From Symbiodinium kawagutii (Eukaryota; Sar; Dinophyceae; Suessiales; Symbiodiniaceae): a stretch of 64,000 nt of DNA. The translations under genes were made by a program, and so were the position numbers. Below, piece by piece: positions 59,040-64,000 of this stretch; within the stretch, counting starts at the first letter, position 1, and each line of letters opens with the position of its first letter. Where the stretch lies: NCBI GenBank assembly GCA_009767595.1, contig VSDK01013791.1, positions 294,429-358,428 of the forward strand, given 5' to 3'. The notes beneath the pieces are model-generated. The model saw only the letters and a list, made by a program, of their open reading frames with translations. It searched no databases and was not told where the DNA came from.

Positions 59040-59650
59040 GAAAATTTGTTTTTTTTTGCCTGGCGTTGTGCCGTTGTGGCGGGGAGCCTCGGTCACATGT
59101 ACAGACTGCGAAGGTGAAAAAAAGAATGTGCCCAAACAAAGAACCAAAACCCGAGGGGAAACCGGCCAACCAACCGAACCAAAAAAACCAAGAAACAAAG
59201 CACCCCCAAAAAAACCAACCAAGAACCAACAAGCAACAAAAGGCACATGTGTCATTAACTAGGTGAAAAGTCCGCTCTCACTCGGCTCACGTGTTGACGT
59301 TCAGAGCATCAGCATCATACTTCTCGTCACTCCGCAACATAAAAAAGCAGCAAAGGAAGTGCAGCTTTCTTTCAACTGTTTCATAATGATCTTCCTTGCC
59401 ACGCTTTGCATAAGCGACATATCCACACCCCTTCGATGTTGCAGCAGTATGAGAAAATGCTTCTTCATAGCCGTGACGGTATAGATGCAATAGAGTCAAC
59501 AATCGAAGCGTGGTGCAGGTGAGGCGATGCAAAAGAAAGAAGCAGGGAGGAGAGGGGGGCGCCAGCCCCCCGCTCCTTCCTTGCATTCGCCAGAGGCGAC
59601 AGGGCCCCCCCCAGAGGGCCCCGGTGCAAATGTATTGCCTGACCAAGGCC
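59040..59650 (+). mobile_element. Dispersed element family 2, copy A (possible non-autonomous transposon)
   Basis: Ordered blocks are shared with 61620-62255: a GCCTCGGTCACATGTACA block, a CCCCCAAAAA-rich A/C tract, CATTAACTAGGTGAAA, CCGCTCTCACTCGGCTCACG, and a GC-rich end with GAGGGCCCC followed by ATGTATTGC(C/T)TGACCA. No transposase frame is visible. A short, non-coding, sequence-conserved copy pair suggests a SINE- or MITE-like element (inference). Confidence 0.6.
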
Positions 59651-60490
59651 AGGAAAGGACCGCAATCACTATGTCATCAGGAATCATGCTCATAGAGTGC
59701 AGGTCAGAAGACAGTGAACGCGCTCGGATCTGTGAATAGTTGTCATAGCCGGCAAAGTCTTAGCAGATGGTCACCGCCATGTCATACCGGGTACCCTGTT
59801 CTGTGGCTCAGCAAGACGGCGATCCTGCCTGTCAGCCAATTATATCGCAGCGTTCGGGGACGCTACCCTGCACCACGGCGAAAACCTCTCACTTGCACGT
59901 AAGATGGATAAAAGAATTGGGTGAAAACCCAGCGATGGAAATGGCAGGGTTCCAATCACTCGATTGGTCAGCAGCACTTGCCGATAGGACACTTGCCCGT
60001 GCATAGCCCCAAGATCACTCGATCAAGGGTGGGAAAGCGAAAAAGAAAAACATGTCATTTAACATGCATCATGCATTCCCATCACATGATGTGCACGTTG
60101 GCTCGTGATCACTTCATCCCTGAGCCACACTGCAGGGCGACGGGGGACTTAAATTTACTGCTGCCGAAAAAATGCCCAAGAACAAAAATGACAACAAACT
60201 GAAAAATTTGACCGCTCACCGCCTTCACTTCAAGAGTTGATTTTTTTTCATTTGTTTTGTCTTGTAAATCAAAATGTCACCAGGCAAGACTAAGTTTCGT
60301 TCTATTCCCTTTCCCAAGACAGCACACAGTTCGCTTAGTATAGAAAGCAACCTTTTTTCTCTTTTGAAAATTGGGGTGGTCATCTCCAACTCGCCCACTT
60401 CAAGAAGACAAAGGACGTCAGGACGAAGGACGTCAGGACTGGCGCTGTCCTGTCCACACAAAATCTTCCTGTGCGAAAACAGCCATGTGG
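59651..60490. other. No recognisable gene; family 1 repeat copy C at 60320-60384 (minus)
   Basis: The minus strand at 60384-60320 repeats CCCCAATTTTCAAAAGAGAA and AGCGAACTGTGTGC in the same order as the copy at 57918. Nothing else is recognised. Confidence 0.6.
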
Positions 60491-60499
60491 CCCGGTGAG

Positions 60500-60530
60500 A
60501 AAAAAATACAATGATGATTACGATGATTAC

Positions 60531-60571
<41 letters not shown>

Positions 60572-60635
60572 CGATGATGATGATGAGGATGGTAGTGGGG
60601 ATGACGATAACGATGACAATAACGATGACGATGAC

Positions 60636-60699
<64 letters not shown>

Positions 60700-60785
60700 C
60701 TGACAGTGACCGCAGCCACCAGCGCTAAAGCGGCGCCCCTGGAGAAAAAAAATGATAATGATGATGATGCTGATGATGGTGAGAT
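60500..60785. repeat. Interrupted (GAT)n microsatellite
   Basis: GATGAT runs with GAC and GAG substitutions cover most of the segment, interrupted at 60694-60750. Poly-Asp, poly-Met and poly-His frames here are by-products. Confidence 0.97.
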
Positions 60786-61600
60786 GAAGCAAAACGCACC
60801 AAAGCAAAACGTACAGCAAACGTTCCACTTGCAAAAGGACTCCAGCTACGTACGGTGGCAAAACTTTCTTTTTTTGCGAAGGCGGCAATGAAACGGCAAG
60901 GATCCCAATCTAAGACAGCTCGAAAGCGGACGTTAACTACCAAAAGAGCCTAAGAAAACCATCTGGGAAAGAACTATCCAGATTACTTGGCATGTTAGGA
61001 GAATCTCAATTGCATCACGGCAATGATCATCGCAGGCACCACCAGTAAAATGCTCCTCGTGCTTCGACCAGTCAAAATGTTGAGCTATGTGGGACAACGA
61101 AGAGATAAGTCAAAAAGAATAGCCTCGAGGTCAGGACAAAGAAGAATTTGGCTCAGGTTAATAAGTTTGCCCCTGACCATATTCTTGCAATGTCGTTGCA
61201 AACCGAGAATACATCTTCGTCGCAATGCTCTTAAAAGTTGCCTTCCTCTTCCTTCTAGACTCGTCACGCTTGAACGCGCAAAAACATGAAAAATGAAGCG
61301 GCGGAGGAGAAGTTCCCTGTTTTATCTTGAAAATAGAAAAGGTTGGGGGTTGAATTGATCTTGACCCCATATTGAGCCAATTGGGAAGGGTCTGGCGCTC
61401 ACATTAGATGGTTTGGGGTCTTTGGTTGGCTTTGCGTTGGTCATTTTCGAACCTCAACCGGGACAGGTCCGTTGGAGCGTTTTGGTGGTTGAGCCAATAT
61501 ACGTCGTACGCACTTGAGATCCTGAGCTTACACTGGCATACGAGGTGCACTTGCACAACTGCCTGCTGAGGATTCATGTTCTATGGTTTTGCTGTAGAAG
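60786..61600. other. No recognisable gene
   Basis: Only short open frames without conserved motifs were seen. Confidence 0.4.
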
Positions 61601-61619
61601 CCATTTTGAGCAATGCAAT

Positions 61620-62255
61620 CATGGCACACATTCTTTTTTTACTTGCGGTCGCGGTTGCGCCGGTTAGGCTCGGCGCCTCGGTCACATGTACATCTGGCGA
61701 AGAAAGAAAGTAGCGCCAATGACCAAAAAAAAAAAGGGGGGAACAAGAACGACCCCAAAGCCAACCAAAGAACACAAACCAACCACCCCCAAAAAGAACC
61801 AGAACAAAACAATCGGGTCAAAGGCACAAGTAACATTAACTAGGTGAAACACAGTGAAACGTCCGCTCTCACTCGGCTCACGTGTCGACCAGCAAGGCAT
61901 CTCATCGCTCATCTTTATCCTCTTGCATAATGCATAAGATTCTCGTTGTCCAGCTATGTACGATATGCAAAGACTCACGCGATGTGCCAGCCGCACCAGA
62001 AATGTGGTGTATTCAAACATATTGCAAGTCTCCACACTGACCTCCCTGGCGAGATGTAAATTGTCATGCGAAAAGACCGGTGAAATATCAATGCATATAG
62101 GTGCAGCGAACGGATTCCTGCGTCTGTCAATGAAGGCCAATTGCAGTGAAAAGCGGTACAAAATAGAAAGCAAAAAGGGGGGCGGAGCCCCCCCTACCAA
62201 TTTTGGCGGGGGCCCTCCCCAGAGGGCCCCCATGCATATGTATTGCTTGACCACA
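61620..62255 (+). mobile_element. Dispersed element family 2, copy B
   Basis: It carries the same ordered blocks as copy A: CGCCTCGGTCACATGTACA near 61673, an A-rich CCCCCAAAAAG tract, CATTAACTAGGTGAAA near 61835, CCGCTCTCACTCGGCTCACG near 61862, and the GC-rich end with GAGGGCCCC and ATGTATTGCTTGACCA near 62240. The middle parts are diverged. Confidence 0.6.
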
Positions 62256-62269
62256 GTGCGATTGCGTTG

Positions 62270-64000
62270 ACTAACTAGGTGATGTGATCAAGGAGCCTGG
62301 CAGCACACCAGGCACGCGGCTGGGCTGGTAGGATATCCGCTGCCAGGCAATCACAAGGAGAACACAGCTGTCCACCCATTGTCCTGTAATAGCAGTGCTC
62401 AGTCCTCCCTAGCAAGTCTGGTATAGGTGGTAGTAACCGTGTCAAATCCTCTCTTGTCCATCATGCCTATGACCGCCTCCATTGTTACCTGCGGCCATGC
62501 TCTTGCAGATTCGTTCCGGCCTGGTGAACTCGCTCCAACAAGGGAAGAAGTGCACAAAGTTGCAGGTGTACCTCCTCCATGGAAATCACCAGGCGAGTGA
62601 AGAAGTGCACGCGGATGCTGGTGCCACAGGGATTGGAGGCGTCGCTTGCTCTCTGTCAAGCCACCATCATGGCACTCCTATTCCCAACGTGGAGAGTGGA
62701 GACCTCTATCCGAAGGATCCTCGGCTTGAGACTCAAGATGATACCATGGCTCGCCCCCGCGCCGTAAGACCAGATTCCAGCGAGTCACGTCTGGGCCTAC
62801 CCCTTTCCCTAAGCCCTTGTGGGGCTAAGCAAACAGCTGCGGCGATACACTGCCTAAGCAGGGCATTATTGCCAACTGGCACGCGAGCCAGAATGGCGGG
62901 CCTGGGCTTTAGGATGGGAAGATGAGGCACTGGAGGCCCCGGACGCTGTCGTCTTGCTTTCGTTTGGGTTCCATGCGTGGCCCATGCTTCCATGGGCAGT
63001 GATGCGGATCAAACAAAGGTGCATCGTACAGGGAGCCAATGCGTGCGCCTTAGAGCAAGGAGATGCCTAGGCACATTGTACCCCCTGCGCATAACTACCA
63101 GATAACTTGTTCAAAGCACTAAAAACACACCTTTTCAGCAATGACGAAGACCCGTTGACTACCAGCCGCACCACCTGTACTGGTTGACTCAGGGGTTACC
63201 CGGAGTATGTGATCCACTCATCTGTTCATGATGGGGGTCTGGATGATGTACTGAAGGCCTCAACACGTTCAAGAGAAAGGTGATGGTGGAGTCAGCAACA
63301 ATATCCAGAGACGGAAAAGCACCAGGCGACCAATCATATGGACAGTTATCCAAGACATGCCCCGCATATCGCAAAATCGTACGTGTAAAGGCATAAATCC
63401 AAAAAGGGCGGATTGAGGAGTCCATCCCTAAGTTGGCTCGCATAGCAACGCTGGGGAACCACTTTGGCCAGCCATTGAATGATCGGCCTTTCAGAGTCCA
63501 GGGACCAGTACGATTGTTGAAACAAAACTGGAACATGGGCCGGTAGCAAGCACTAAGACACTATGATATGCATCGTGAAGACGTCTGTAGCTTCACCTTG
63601 CACCTGCAGTGGACTAATGACATTTACCACAGAAGCTCGGATATCATCAAAGGACCACCGTTGCCTAGCCCGGAATATCCATCCCTTCTGCCTCAGAGCC
63701 TCCGCAGAGACATAAAGATCAGAGCTTCCGAGGGGTTCATTGAGAGGAGAGATACCATGCAGACAGAGCCGAACAGGGCAAGACGGAACCACACTGGAGG
63801 ATGCCAAATGATTTTGGAGGGCGACATGAAGATCTTCAGCATTAATTAGCCAAGTCACCATTTTGCTGTTCACTCTGAAATATTTTTCAGGAAGCTTGCT
63901 CTGAATGAGCATCAGTCTTTGGGCAGCAAATTTCAAGGTGCTTGCTACGTGTCAGTTTGAGATCTTCACAATTGTCGGACACATTGCGTCGGCTACCACC
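62270..64000. other. Unassigned open frames, possibly element-derived
   Basis: On the minus strand, 63936-63553 (127 codons, including ALRQKGWIFRARQRWSFDDI) and 63536-63189 (115 codons, including SSIRPFWIYAFTRTILRYAG) lie end to end. The plus strand is open at 62482-62925 (147 codons). Base composition is more even than in the repeats to the left. Neither a reverse transcriptase nor a transposase motif is visible, so coding status is open. Confidence 0.25.

Noticed and set aside
60225-60891. Poly-Asp, poly-Met, poly-Ile and poly-His frames
   Set aside because: They are translations of a GAT microsatellite.
61593-61616. Resemblance to the dinoflagellate spliced leader (GTAGAAGCCATTTTGAGCAA)
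   Set aside because: Only the ten bases AGCCATTTTG match. The CCGTAG start and GGCTCAAG end are altered and no retrogene frame follows, so it is probably chance.

Overview
The window looks like nuclear DNA of a dinoflagellate, possibly of the Symbiodiniaceae type (inference). Long non-coding stretches, many micro- and minisatellites and two runs of N fit a eukaryotic draft assembly. Conserved proteins are cut into very short exons. Exons rebuilt by hand from conserved motifs show mostly GC and some GA 5' splice sites beside GT, and the 3' site is almost always AG followed by G. This is the reported dinoflagellate splice pattern. No bacterial operons, CRISPR arrays, rRNA or tRNA genes were seen.

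Every gene that can be supported lies on the minus strand, as in the one-directional gene arrays of dinoflagellates. From high to low coordinate: PPR-like RNA-binding protein fragments (about 44.7-49.7 kb); a small RRM protein (40.92-41.84 kb); an RsmH/MraW/METTL15-type rRNA methyltransferase in at least 17 exons (32.95-40.73 kb), with an ABC-exporter-like exon inside its largest intron; an unidentified charged protein (32.0-32.6 kb); a TrmY/DUF358-type SPOUT methyltransferase (29.7-30.4 kb); an SLC35/TPT-type transporter (27.76-28.98 kb); an unidentified two-exon C-terminus (25.3-25.7 kb); a long PDZ-array protein with a second Ala/Thr/Glu-rich repeat region (21.2-24.9 kb); a coiled-coil gene fragment (18.4-19.4 kb); an ARM-like exon (9.2-9.5 kb); an unassigned open block (5.06-5.58 kb); and a Methyltransf_16-family methyltransferase (1.9-3.6 kb).

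The rest is mainly repeats: an AT-rich tandem duplication at the left edge; a GACAAA/GACACC-rich tract at 7.85-8.76 kb; AT and TATC microsatellites; a 12-bp minisatellite of about 0.9 kb at 26.2-27.1 kb; an ATGACG-type array at 35.5-36.0 kb; a 2-kb pyrimidine-rich array at 54-56 kb; and, from 57.9 kb rightward, two families of dispersed repeats. At least three neighbours act on RNA (RsmH-like, TrmY-like, RRM, and PPR-like if confirmed), but sharing a stretch of chromosome in a dinoflagellate is weak evidence for a common pathway. Gene ends (5' exons, transit peptides, some internal exons) are mostly unresolved.
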